Origin: Cupriavidus pauculus
GTDB taxonomy: Bacteria; Pseudomonadota; Gammaproteobacteria; Burkholderiales; Burkholderiaceae
Length of the DNA stretch: 64,000 nt
Direction: 5' to 3'
Assembly (NCBI RefSeq): GCF_008693385.1
Contig: NZ_CP044065.1
Span: 3,410,001-3,474,000 of the forward strand
Position 1 is the stretch's first letter. Every line of letters begins with the position of its first letter. The position numbers and the translations under genes were made by a program. The notes under the pieces were generated by a model, which was not told the origin of the DNA, made no database searches, and saw only the letters and a program-made list of their open reading frames with translations. Positions 15,264-22,575 of this stretch are shown here, piece by piece.

Positions 15264-16988
15264 ATGAATCGGCGCGAATTCCTCCAGATACTGGCCGTCG
15301 CGGGGGCTGGCGGCATGGCGTTCCCCACGAGCGAGGCGCTGGCCGCGAGCGCTGTGGATAACCTCTACGACGTGCCGCGCTTCGGCAATGTGCATCTGCT
15401 GCACTACACCGATTGCCACGCGCAGCTGCGACCGATCCATTTTCGCGAACCCAACGTCAATCTCGGCGTGGGAGAGTGGGCCGGCAAGCCCCCGCATCTG
15501 GTGGGCGACGCGTTCCTGCGCACCTACGGCATCGCGCCGGGCAGTGCCGCCGCGCATGCCTTCACATCCCTGAATTTCACGGATGCCGCGCGGCGCTACG
15601 GCAAGGTCGGCGGGTTTGCGCACCTGTCCACGCTGGTCAGGCGCATGCGCGCGGGCCGGCCGGGTGCGCTGCTGCTCGATGGCGGCGACACGTGGCAGGG
15701 CTCCGCCACTGCGTTGTGGACCAAGGGTCAGGACATGATCGATGCGGCGCTGCTGCTCGGCGTCGATATCATGACCGCGCACTGGGAAATGACGCTCGGC
15801 GCCGAGCGCGTGCGCGAGGTCGTGGAGAAGGATTTCAAGGGACGCGTGGCGTTCCTCGCGCAGAACATCAAGACGAACGACTTCGGCGACCCCGTGTTCG
15901 ATGCGTACACGATGCGCGAGATGAACGGCGTGCCGGTGGCCATCATCGGCCAGGCATTTCCCTATACGCCGATCGCCAATCCGCGCTACTTCGTGCCCGA
16001 CTGGACGTTCGGCATCCAGGAAGAGAATCTGCAGCAGGTCATCGACGAGGCGCGCGGCAAGGGCGCGAAGGTCGTGGTGCTGCTGTCGCACAACGGGATG
16101 GACGTCGACCTGAAGCTCGCCTCGCGCGTGCGCGGCCTCGACGCGATTCTCGGCGGCCATACGCACGACGGCGTGCCCGCGCCCGTGCCGGTGCGGAATG
16201 CGGGCGGCACGACGCTGGTAACCAACGCGGGCTCCAACGGCAAGTTCCTCGGCGTACTCGACTTCGACGTGCGCGACGGCCGCGTGACGGACTTCCGCTA
16301 CAAGCTGCTGCCGGTGTTCGCGAACTACCTGCCGGCCGATACGGAAATGAACCGGCTGATCACCCGCGTGCGGGCGCCATACGAGAAGCAGCTGAACGAG
16401 GTACTGGCCGTGAACCGCGGCCTGCTGTACCGCCGCGGCAACTTCAACGGCACGTTCGACCAGCTGATCCTGGACGGCCTGATGGCGGTCCAGAACGCCG
16501 AAATCGCGTTCTCGCCAGGCTTCCGCTGGGGCACCACGCTGCTGCCAGGCGAGGCCATCACGATGGAAGCGCTGATGGACCAGACCGCCATCACGTACCC
16601 CTACACGACCGTGACCCCGATGACGGGCGAGACGATCAAGACCGTGCTCGAGGACGTGGCGGACAACCTGTTCAATCCGGACCCGTACTACCAGCAGGGC
16701 GGCGACATGGTCCGCGTGGGCGGCCTGCAGTACACGATCGACCCCAACCAGACGATCGGCCACCGCATCACGGACATGCGCCTTCACGGCAAACCGCTGG
16801 AAGCGGGCAAAACCTACAAGGTGGCCGGCTGGGCCCCCGTCGCCGAAGAAGCCCGCCAGACCGGCGGCAAGCCGATCTGGGACGTCATGGCCCAGTGGCT
16901 ACGCACCCAGAAGGAAGTCACGGCCCGCCCGCTGAACGTCCCGAGGGTAGTCGGCATGGACGGCAACGCGGGCATCGCGCCCACCTGA
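15264..16988 (+). CDS. soxB: thiosulfohydrolase SoxB
   Basis: A 574-residue periplasmic dimanganese enzyme of the 5'-nucleotidase family. MNRREFLQILAVAGAGG is a twin-arginine signal. Metal-binding blocks are HLLHYTDCHAQLRP near residue 48, LLDGGDTWQGSATALW near 138, VLLSHNGMDVDL near 275, and ILGGHTHDGVPAP near 295. The C-terminal nucleotidase-like domain contains SPGFRWGTTLLPGEAITM and the substrate-binding TYPYTTVTPMTGE. SoxB releases sulfate from SoxY-bound S-sulfonate. It is the last gene of the cluster; the tRNA gene follows 72 bp later. soxCD, which would oxidise the remaining sulfane sulfur, is not present in this window. Confidence 0.95.
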   Translation: MNRREFLQILAVAGAGGMAFPTSEALAASAVDNLYDVPRFGNVHLLHYTDCHAQLRPIHFREPNVNLGVGEWAGKPPHLVGDAFLRTYGIAPGSAAAHAFTSLNFTDAARRYGKVGGFAHLSTLVRRMRAGRPGALLLDGGDTWQGSATALWTKGQDMIDAALLLGVDIMTAHWEMTLGAERVREVVEKDFKGRVAFLAQNIKTNDFGDPVFDAYTMREMNGVPVAIIGQAFPYTPIANPRYFVPDWTFGIQEENLQQVIDEARGKGAKVVVLLSHNGMDVDLKLASRVRGLDAILGGHTHDGVPAPVPVRNAGGTTLVTNAGSNGKFLGVLDFDVRDGRVTDFRYKLLPVFANYLPADTEMNRLITRVRAPYEKQLNEVLAVNRGLLYRRGNFNGTFDQLILDGLMAVQNAEIAFSPGFRWGTTLLPGEAITMEALMDQTAITYPYTTVTPMTGETIKTVLEDVADNLFNPDPYYQQGGDMVRVGGLQYTIDPNQTIGHRITDMRLHGKPLEAGKTYKVAGWAPVAEEARQTGGKPIWDVMAQWLRTQKEVTARPLNVPRVVGMDGNAGIAPT

Positions 16989-17060
16989 AGACCCATGGTC
17001 GTGCGCCTGCAACGGCACGATTGAAAGCGCAAAAGGTTTTGCGCTAGAATCATCCGCTAC

Positions 17061-17136
17061 GGGCCGATAGCTCAGCTGGGAGAGCGCTGCGTTCGCAATG
17101 CAGAGGTCGGGAGTTCGATCCTCCTTCGGTCCACCA
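17061..17136 (+). tRNA. tRNA-Ala (anticodon CGC)
   Basis: A complete 76-nt cloverleaf. The acceptor stem GGGCCGA pairs with TCGGTCC (one G-T pair), the D arm is GCTCAGCTGGGAGAGC, the anticodon stem CTGCG/TGCAG encloses TTCGCAA with anticodon CGC at 17094-17096, and the T arm is GGGAG-TTCGATC-CTCCT. CCA is encoded (17134-17136). It decodes GCG, a frequent Ala codon in this GC-rich genome. An accessory patch begins directly downstream. Confidence 0.95.
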
Positions 17137-17151
17137 GAAATTTCCTTGTAG

Positions 17152-17190
17152 AACAACGCACTACGTCTCGCGATGTAGTGCGTTGTTTTG
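17152..17190 (+). terminator. intrinsic terminator after tRNA-Ala
   Basis: AACAACGCACTAC (17152-17164) and GTAGTGCGTTGTT (17175-17187) form a perfect 13-bp stem with a 10-base loop, running into TTTT. It lies 16 bp after the tRNA, an ideal position for a terminator. Confidence 0.85.
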
Positions 17191-17214
17191 CTTTGCAGTG
17201 CGTTGTTTTGCTTT
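17177..17214. repeat. tandem duplication of an 18-bp segment
   Basis: AGTGCGTTGTTTTGCTTT occurs at 17177-17194 and again at 17197-17214, a 20-bp period. The first copy contains the right arm of the tRNA terminator and its T-run; the second copy reaches the stop codon of the decayed gene on the other strand. Confidence 0.8.
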
Positions 17215-17766
17215 ATACGCCGGAAGATCCCAAGGACAGGTACGTAACGTTCAGCGTCCTGATCTCGTCATAGCGCAGAACAAAAACGTCCCCGGCGATC
17301 AGATAGAAGCGGTTCGTGTCTTCTTCGTGCTGATTCATTGCCGCGTCGTAAGCCCGATCGAATGTGAGCTTGCGGCGCTGGGTTTGCACCAGCAGGAGCC
17401 GATCCAGATCGCCGGCCTCATTGACTTCGTAGTCGAGCATCATGCCCTGATACAGGTAGGAGCCTTCTGCCTTGAACTCGACGACTGCCGCCACCACCGT
17501 GCCGTCTGAGCCAGGCGAGGCCGCTCGCGACATCCTTGAGCGCGCTGGCGCCGCCGACAAGAAGTCGGACAGCGTCCCCGATATCGATCCTGTAACCCAG
17601 CCACAACCAGGTTCGCGCAGGCGGCGCATAGCAGCGCTTGCAGGGCAATCGCATTGAACGGGGTGTGGTCAAACGTTCTGACTTCCCGTCTGTGGGCGAA
17701 CAGCCGGAAGACAAAGCCAGGAAGAACCAGGAGAAAGAGAAGTACGGCCGGAAACGCAATATTCAT
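17213..17766 (-). pseudogene. frameshifted remnant of a membrane-anchored hypothetical protein
   Basis: Coding-looking segments occur in successive frames. The first starts at 17766 with a membrane anchor, MNIAFPAVLLFLLVLPGFVF, then RTFDHTPFNAIALQALLCAA, and turns into Arg-rich nonsense. The next frame has the plausible piece YRIDIGDAVRLLVGGASALK. The third carries a well-formed C-terminal domain, VVAAVVEFKAEGSYLYQGMM, then LDRLLLVQTQRRKL and NRFYLIAGDVFVLRYDEIR, ending LNVTYLSLGSSGV at 17213. At least two frameshifts would be needed to join them, and the total is shorter than intact proteins of this kind as I remember them (about 220-250 residues). I therefore call a decayed gene. Sequencing error is the alternative. 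Function of the family is unknown to me. GC content here is visibly lower than in the neighbours. Confidence 0.6.
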
Positions 17767-17767
17767 C

Positions 17768-17971
17768 TCATGCGCCGCAGCCGATCACCCGAAGGAGCCT
17801 GGGCCAATAGCAGACAGGCTTGCCGTGCGCATCGCGCGTTTCGATCCTGACCTGGCTTTCGCCGCCAGCGGATGCGGATGCCAGAAAGGCGCGCAATTGC
17901 TCCGCCGCCTTCGGATCGCGAAGGACGTTCTCGAGCTTCTTGCTGCGTATCACTTTCATTCGCCTCGGCAT
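17768..17971 (-). CDS. small hypothetical protein, partner gene of the membrane remnant
   Basis: A 67-residue basic protein: MPRRMKVIRSKKLENVLRDP, then KAAEQLRAFLAS, a linker, and a short strand-like part VRIETRDAHGKPVCYW. Its stop lies one base before the start codon of the membrane-protein remnant, an operon-like arrangement suggesting the two were once expressed together. I do not recognise the family. Start could be the second Met (MKVIRS). Confidence 0.45.
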   Translation of the reverse strand: MPRRMKVIRSKKLENVLRDPKAAEQLRAFLASASAGGESQVRIETRDAHGKPVCYWPRLLRVIGCGA

Positions 17972-18180
17972 GGTCTTCTCCAGAATAAGGGCGAGCCGAC
18001 ATCCTCACATGGCGGCCGTCACACGGCACGCCAGGTCGTTTGAGGCATCCTGGCGCGACGAGAACCCGCACTGGTGTGTCGACTTGTTACATCGCAAGTC
18101 GCAGCCGCCACCCCTGTGGAAATCAAGAAACACCGCAGCAAATTAAGCGAAGAGCGATTTCAATCGCCGCAGCAGCGCAC
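17972..18180. other. 209-bp non-coding spacer
   Basis: No convincing gene. It contains a small perfect hairpin, GCGATT-TC-AATCGC (18154-18167), just after the restriction endonuclease stop on the minus strand and followed there by TCTTCGCTTAATTT; it may terminate the restriction-modification operon. Confidence 0.45.
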
Positions 18181-19098
18181 TTACCGCGCGCTGTCGATAA
18201 ACGCCCCGAGCCGTTCCAGTCCGTGCGACCAGAACAGCGATAGGCCGCGCTCCTGTGCCTGCCGCAGGTTCAGCACCTTGAACACCCCCGCCAGCGCAGC
18301 GGCGGGTACGACCTGGATCGTGCCGAATTGCTTGATCCAGTGCTCGGCCTTGACGGCCGCGTCGTTGTTCAGGCGTTTGACGCTGTTGGTGGCGCTGTTC
18401 GACACCTTGCATTCGATGGCCATCAGCCGGGTGTCGTGCAGCCGCACGACGACGTCCGCCTTGCGTTCGCCGAGCGGGCATTCCGCGCAGAATTCCATCG
18501 CCTGCGGGCCGCGTACCAGCGTGTTGATGGGAACCGCCGCCACCTCGTGGAAGCCGAGCCCGCGCAGGTAGTCCTTGACCATCGTCTCCTGCGTATCCTT
18601 GCCATCGTTGCGCCGCTCGGTCGCGATGCGCTGGGCGGCCAGCAGTGCCGCGGAGGCGAGCAGGGCGGCTTCGCGCTCGGCGGCCGTGGGCGCCGTGCCC
18701 GCGGCGAACCACGGGAAGCGATGCGGGTCGATCACGCGTTCGATCACGCCGAAGACCTTCCGCAATGCGGCGGCATCCCTGCGCAATACGCCCGGCGCGC
18801 TCGAGTCAACGTCGGCGATCACGCGCAGGTCGTCATCCGAGATCGGTGGTCCGGCGAGGTAGCGCAGCGCTTCGCCAAGGCCCTGCCCATACGCGGCCGC
18901 CAGGCTCGCGTCGGTAATGCCGGCCGGCGTCAGGTCGCCCAGCGTGCGGAACAGCTGGTCGAACTTGTCACGCGCCTCGCGGTATTTCACATCCCATGCG
19001 TCGGAGATTTCCAGTCGCTCGGCACGAAACTGCGCAGCAGCGATGGCCGCGTCGCCGGCGAGCTCCTCATGGGTCCAGTGGCGCGGCAGGACGGTCAT
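18181..19098 (-). CDS. XamI-family type II restriction endonuclease
   Basis: A 305-residue protein. The start at 19098 overlaps the methylase stop by four bases (ATGA), so translation is coupled. The N-terminal part is helical (WDVKYREARDKFDQLFRTLG, GITDASLAAAYGQGLGEAL). The C-terminal half contains a PD-(D/E)XK-like core: CPLGERKADVVVRLHDTRLM followed by AIECKVSNSATNSVKRLN, giving D...E-x-K. This layout, plus the adjacent N6-adenine methylase, matches the XamI family, whose namesake cuts at GTCGAC. The exact recognition site here is not known. The ECPLGERKADV segment with cysteines upstream (EFCAECPLGE) is typical of the family. Confidence 0.8.
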   Translation of the reverse strand: MTVLPRHWTHEELAGDAAIAAAQFRAERLEISDAWDVKYREARDKFDQLFRTLGDLTPAGITDASLAAAYGQGLGEALRYLAGPPISDDDLRVIADVDSSAPGVLRRDAAALRKVFGVIERVIDPHRFPWFAAGTAPTAAEREAALLASAALLAAQRIATERRNDGKDTQETMVKDYLRGLGFHEVAAVPINTLVRGPQAMEFCAECPLGERKADVVVRLHDTRLMAIECKVSNSATNSVKRLNNDAAVKAEHWIKQFGTIQVVPAAALAGVFKVLNLRQAQERGLSLFWSHGLERLGAFIDSAR

Positions 19099-20675
19099 CC
19101 GAGCAGCCGCTCCAGCGTCGGAATCCGCAGCCGCTCGATCTCCTTCGGCTCGAACTTGGTCAGCCCGCCCGCATAGGTGCGACCGCTCCCGGTATCGATA
19201 TTCCCATTGAGCCATGCCGCCAGCGCATGCATGACCTCGGGCGCAAGCACCTCGCGCGGATACAGCCCGTGCGCGATATTGATATGCCGCGCGTCGCAGG
19301 TATTGACCGTGAACTGCGGCGGGCGTCGCGCCATATAGGTACAGAGGATCGGCGCCGGCGCCTTGAGCCCGACCGACCACCACGCCTTGCGATGCGTCGC
19401 GATATACCCCTCGTGCGCGCCTTGCCTGCGCGCCCACGACAGGAACGCGTCGATGCGCTTGCGCTCCTCGCGCGTAAAGCCATCGAGTTCCGCGGGCAGA
19501 TCGATCACGCTGCGCAGCGCGCCCGCCGTCCGCAGATGCGCGCCCGCCTGAATCAGATCCATCGCCTTGGTCACGGACGGAAACTTGACCCGCGCGGGCA
19601 GATCGTGCGCATGATCGCCCGCGATCCAGATACCGTTGGCCCCGGTCACCTGCCCGCGATGCACGCGAAACAGTTCGCCCAGCTCGATCTCGCCCGCCTG
19701 CGGCGCCGCCGGCGGCCGCACGATGATCGACCACTTGTGCGCGGACTGCAGCGTCGCCCGCGCGATCTCGGTGCCGCCCGCGAGCCGCCCCAGTTCCGGC
19801 AAGGCCTCGACCGCATGCACGGTGACGGGCTCGGCATGCTCGCCCACACGGAAACACGTGATCGCGGCCGTCGTGGCCGTACCCGGAAACGCCTCGATCG
19901 TCGGCGCCAGCACATGCAACGCGGTGCCGCCAAGCTCATCGATCAGCAGCTTGCGCAGCGCGGACCCGTAGTTCACGTCCATCCATTCGGCCGACGTGAT
20001 GAACGCGCCGACATCGCCCTCGTGCGCGAGCAGCCGCGTCTGCAGGAAAAAATGCAGATGGAGCCCGGCCAGCGCACTGGCCTTGATCCCGAGCGAGGCA
20101 AAGCGCTCGGCATACCAGGCCTTCCACGCCTCGCCGATATCGTGATGGCGCACGTAGGGCGGATTGCCGATAAACGCGGTCATGCCGTCCACGCGCGGCA
20201 GCTTGACCTTGCGATAGTCCTTGACCAGCACGCTGACGCGTCCGGCCCAGCCATGCGCGGCGGCATTCGCGCGCAGCATCAGCGCGGCGAGCGGATCCAT
20301 CTCCACCGCGACGAGCTCGGCGCCGGGAAACATCTGGCCGGCTGCGAGGATAAAGCGCCCGGACCCGGCACCCGGATCGACGATGCGCACGGGAGTACCC
20401 TGCGTGGCCAGCCACGCCATCATCGCGTCCACGATCGGCTGCGGCGTGTAGACCGCGCCGGCCGCGCGCCGGTCGTCCGCGGAACGGATCGACGCAAACG
20501 CCTCGCCGAGCGGATCGGCCCCGCGCGCAATCTGCCTGCGCAATGCCTGCACGGCCTTGTTATCCACAGCCTCGACGCCTTTCACGAGCCGGCGCTCGGC
20601 CGCGGACAAGCCGCTGTCGTCTCCGATGAGTGCGTGGCACACGGAGACCAGATCCTGTTCGGTCCGCAGCATCAT
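19095..20675 (-). CDS. site-specific N6-adenine DNA methyltransferase of the restriction-modification operon
   Basis: A 526-residue methylase. The SAM motif I is RIVDPGAGSGRFILAAG near residue 100, and the catalytic motif IV is FIGNPPYVRHHD near 165, the NPPY signature of N6-adenine enzymes of the gamma class. A large C-terminal target-recognition part follows and ends in a TaqI/Eco57I-like segment (GRTYAGGLTKFEPKEIERLR). It protects host DNA from the adjacent endonuclease. The start overlaps the stop of the ribbon-helix-helix gene by four bases, and its own stop overlaps the endonuclease start, so all three form one coupled operon. Confidence 0.88.
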   Translation of the reverse strand: MMLRTEQDLVSVCHALIGDDSGLSAAERRLVKGVEAVDNKAVQALRRQIARGADPLGEAFASIRSADDRRAAGAVYTPQPIVDAMMAWLATQGTPVRIVDPGAGSGRFILAAGQMFPGAELVAVEMDPLAALMLRANAAAHGWAGRVSVLVKDYRKVKLPRVDGMTAFIGNPPYVRHHDIGEAWKAWYAERFASLGIKASALAGLHLHFFLQTRLLAHEGDVGAFITSAEWMDVNYGSALRKLLIDELGGTALHVLAPTIEAFPGTATTAAITCFRVGEHAEPVTVHAVEALPELGRLAGGTEIARATLQSAHKWSIIVRPPAAPQAGEIELGELFRVHRGQVTGANGIWIAGDHAHDLPARVKFPSVTKAMDLIQAGAHLRTAGALRSVIDLPAELDGFTREERKRIDAFLSWARRQGAHEGYIATHRKAWWSVGLKAPAPILCTYMARRPPQFTVNTCDARHINIAHGLYPREVLAPEVMHALAAWLNGNIDTGSGRTYAGGLTKFEPKEIERLRIPTLERLLG

Positions 20676-20860
20676 GTCTTGTCTCGATCGCCGGGCGGAA
20701 ACAGGTCTGCCTGACCCTGCTGCTGTCTTTCGGTGAACGCGCGCATGTAGTCCCGCAGCACATCGGCGGCGGCGCGGTTATGGGCACGGCAGGCCTGCAC
20801 GAACGCATCGCGCAGGTCTTTCTCGACCCTGATACGCATTCCGGAATCTTTGAGCGACAT
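20672..20860 (-). CDS. ribbon-helix-helix-like small protein heading the restriction-modification operon
   Basis: A 62-residue protein with a short beta strand (MRIRVEKDL) followed by two helices (RDAFVQACRAHNRAAADVLR, DYMRAFTERQQQ), the Arc/CopG/TraY-type ribbon-helix-helix pattern. I place the start at 20860; the longer frame back to 20905 would run through the palindrome at 20881-20901, and the internal Met eight codons in is also possible. The last codons overlap the methylase start (ATGA). By position it is probably a transcriptional repressor of the operon, replacing the helix-turn-helix C protein common in other type II systems. That role is inference. Confidence 0.65.
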   Translation of the reverse strand: MSLKDSGMRIRVEKDLRDAFVQACRAHNRAAADVLRDYMRAFTERQQQGQADLFPPGDRDKT

Positions 20861-20880
20861 GGCAACGGAGCGTAGCACAG

Positions 20881-20901
20881 TGGATACACAATGTGTATCC
20901 A
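20881..20901. promoter_or_regulatory. perfect 10-bp inverted repeat upstream of the RHH-methylase-endonuclease operon
   Basis: TGGATACACA-A-TGTGTATCCA is a perfect palindrome with a single central base, 20 bp upstream of the chosen start of the ribbon-helix-helix gene. Location and symmetry are those of an autoregulatory operator. The divergent CDF gene begins 105 bp to the right, so that promoter could be affected too. Confidence 0.65.
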
Positions 20902-21006
20902 TCACGGGACGGTGGAATAACGCCCACGGCGCACAAATGCCGCCGCGCGTGGCATGCTAGCCGCGTCTGTCCTCGCCGATCGCGGACATCCTTCGATTTG
21001 CCATCC

Positions 21007-21924
21007 ATGACCTTCAGTCCCGCCGAAGCCAACCCGCCCGTCACCGACGAGGCGCTGGAAGTCCGCCACCTCGCCGCACGCCGCAGCACGCTGGTCAGCG
21101 TGTTCGTGAATATCGCGCTCACCATCGTGCAGGCGGCCATCGGCGTCGTCGCGGGCTCGCAGGCGCTGATCGCCGATGCCGCGCATTCGCTGTCGGACCT
21201 CGTCTCGGATTTCGTGGTGCTGGTCGCGGGCCATCACAGCCGCAAGGACGCCGACCTCGATCACCCCTACGGCCACCAGCGGTTCGAGACCGCGGCGTCG
21301 CTGGCGCTGGGCGCGCTGCTGCTGGCCGTCGGCATCGGCATGCTATGGACGGCGGTCCAGAAGATCGAGCATCCGGAGCAGGTCCAGCCCGTCAAGCTCG
21401 TCGCATTGTGGGTGGCCATTGGCGCGCTGATCGCCAAGGAACTGCTGTTCCGCTACATGCTGCGCGTGGCCGAACGCGTGCGCTCGAGCATGCTCGTGGC
21501 CAACGCGTGGCACGCGCGCTCGGACGCGGCGTCATCGCTCGTGGTCGCGCTCGGCATTGGTGGCAACCTGCTCGGCTATCACGTGCTCGATCCCGTGGCC
21601 GCCATCGTGGTCGGCCTGATGGTGGCGCGCATGGGCCTGCAGTTCGGATGGGATGCGCTCAGCGACCTGATGGACCGCGCGGCCGACGAAGATACGGTGG
21701 CGGCCCTGCGGCAGACGATGCTCGAGACGCCCGGGGTGCTGGGCCTGCATGATCTCAAGACGCGGAAGATGGGCGACCTGATTCTCGTCGATGTCCATCT
21801 GGAGATTGCCGCCGACCTGACCGTCGAGCAGGGCCACGCGATCGCCGTGGACGCGCGCGAACGCGCAATGCGGCGCGACGACGTGCTCAATGTCATGACG
21901 CACGTCGATCCGGTCCGGCGTTAA
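21007..21924 (+). CDS. cation diffusion facilitator (CDF) metal efflux transporter
   Basis: A 305-residue inner-membrane antiporter. Six helices form the transport domain, with the metal-site signature IADAAHSLSDLVSDFVVLVA near residue 52 (D-x3-H-xx-D) and a second half-site AWHARSDAASSLVVALG near 165. HPYGHQRFETAASLALG follows the first site. The cytoplasmic C-terminal domain (LGLHDLKTRKMGDLILVDVH) closes the protein. CDF proteins export Zn, Fe, Co, Mn or Cd in exchange for protons; the metal cannot be deduced here. The ATG at 21007 is preceded by a short leader in which no clear regulator site was found. Confidence 0.9.
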   Translation: MTFSPAEANPPVTDEALEVRHLAARRSTLVSVFVNIALTIVQAAIGVVAGSQALIADAAHSLSDLVSDFVVLVAGHHSRKDADLDHPYGHQRFETAASLALGALLLAVGIGMLWTAVQKIEHPEQVQPVKLVALWVAIGALIAKELLFRYMLRVAERVRSSMLVANAWHARSDAASSLVVALGIGGNLLGYHVLDPVAAIVVGLMVARMGLQFGWDALSDLMDRAADEDTVAALRQTMLETPGVLGLHDLKTRKMGDLILVDVHLEIAADLTVEQGHAIAVDARERAMRRDDVLNVMTHVDPVRR

Positions 21925-21934
21925 GCCGCTCCGG

Positions 21935-22564
21935 TTACCGCAGATCGGCCCGCCGGTAGAGGCTCAGGCCCACCGCCAGGAACGCGAGCATCCCCGCGCA
22001 GCTGCGGTTGATCCATTTGAGCGTCCGCGCCGAGAACGTGCGCACCGCATGGCGGCCGCCCAGCGCGTAGATCGTCATCACGATCAGGTTGATCGTCGCG
22101 CTGATCAGTGCCAGCACCGTGTATTGCAGCGCGATCGGCCCGTCCGCGTGTACGAACTGCGGCAGGAAGGCCGAGACGAACAGCAGCGCCTTGGGGTTGG
22201 ACAGCGCCACGAACAGCGCACGCAGGAACGCGGCCCGGCCGCTGGCCGAGGCGTCGTCGCGCTCCGCCACGAGCGCATGCGTGGGCGAACGCCAGATGAC
22301 CCACGCCAGATAGAGCAGATACACCGCGCCGATCCACTTGATGGCCTCGAACAGGCGTTCGGACGCCAGCAGCAGCGCGCCCAGCCCGCAGCCCACGGTC
22401 CCGATCAGGATCAGATCCGCCAGCACGGCGCCCGCCATGCCGCAGGCGGCCACGCGCATGCCGCGCGTCGCGCCGTTGTTGAGGGCCAGCAGCACGGTCG
22501 GCCCCGGTGTGGCGATCACCGCCGAAACGGCCATCGTGTAAAGCAGCAACGTCGTCGCGTCCAT
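21935..22564 (-). CDS. LysE-family translocator (RhtB type)
   Basis: A 209-residue membrane exporter with six hydrophobic helices. The family signature lies in the first helix and loop, MAVSAVIATPGPTVLLALNN, and the third helix region reads GAVYLLYLAWVIWRS. VALSNPKALLFVSAFLPQF near residue 130 is another conserved block. The family exports amino acids such as lysine, threonine or homoserine lactones. Convergent with the CDF gene (10-bp gap); its upstream region is the repeat-rich intergenic stretch described at 22576-22914. Confidence 0.9.
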   Translation of the reverse strand: MDATTLLLYTMAVSAVIATPGPTVLLALNNGATRGMRVAACGMAGAVLADLILIGTVGCGLGALLLASERLFEAIKWIGAVYLLYLAWVIWRSPTHALVAERDDASASGRAAFLRALFVALSNPKALLFVSAFLPQFVHADGPIALQYTVLALISATINLIVMTIYALGGRHAVRTFSARTLKWINRSCAGMLAFLAVGLSLYRRADLR

Positions 22565-22575
22565 CGATCGGATCC

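Noticed and set aside
16989..17060. soxCD remnants after soxB
   Set aside because: Only 72 non-coding bases separate soxB from the tRNA; no coding similarity is visible.
18996..20714. A 572-codon plus-strand frame opposite the methylase
   Set aside because: Antisense shadow; the minus-strand frame has both methylase motifs and coupled neighbours.
17137..20905. Integrated phage or integrative element at tRNA-Ala
   Set aside because: No integrase, no repeat of the tRNA 3' end was found; only an accessory patch can be supported.
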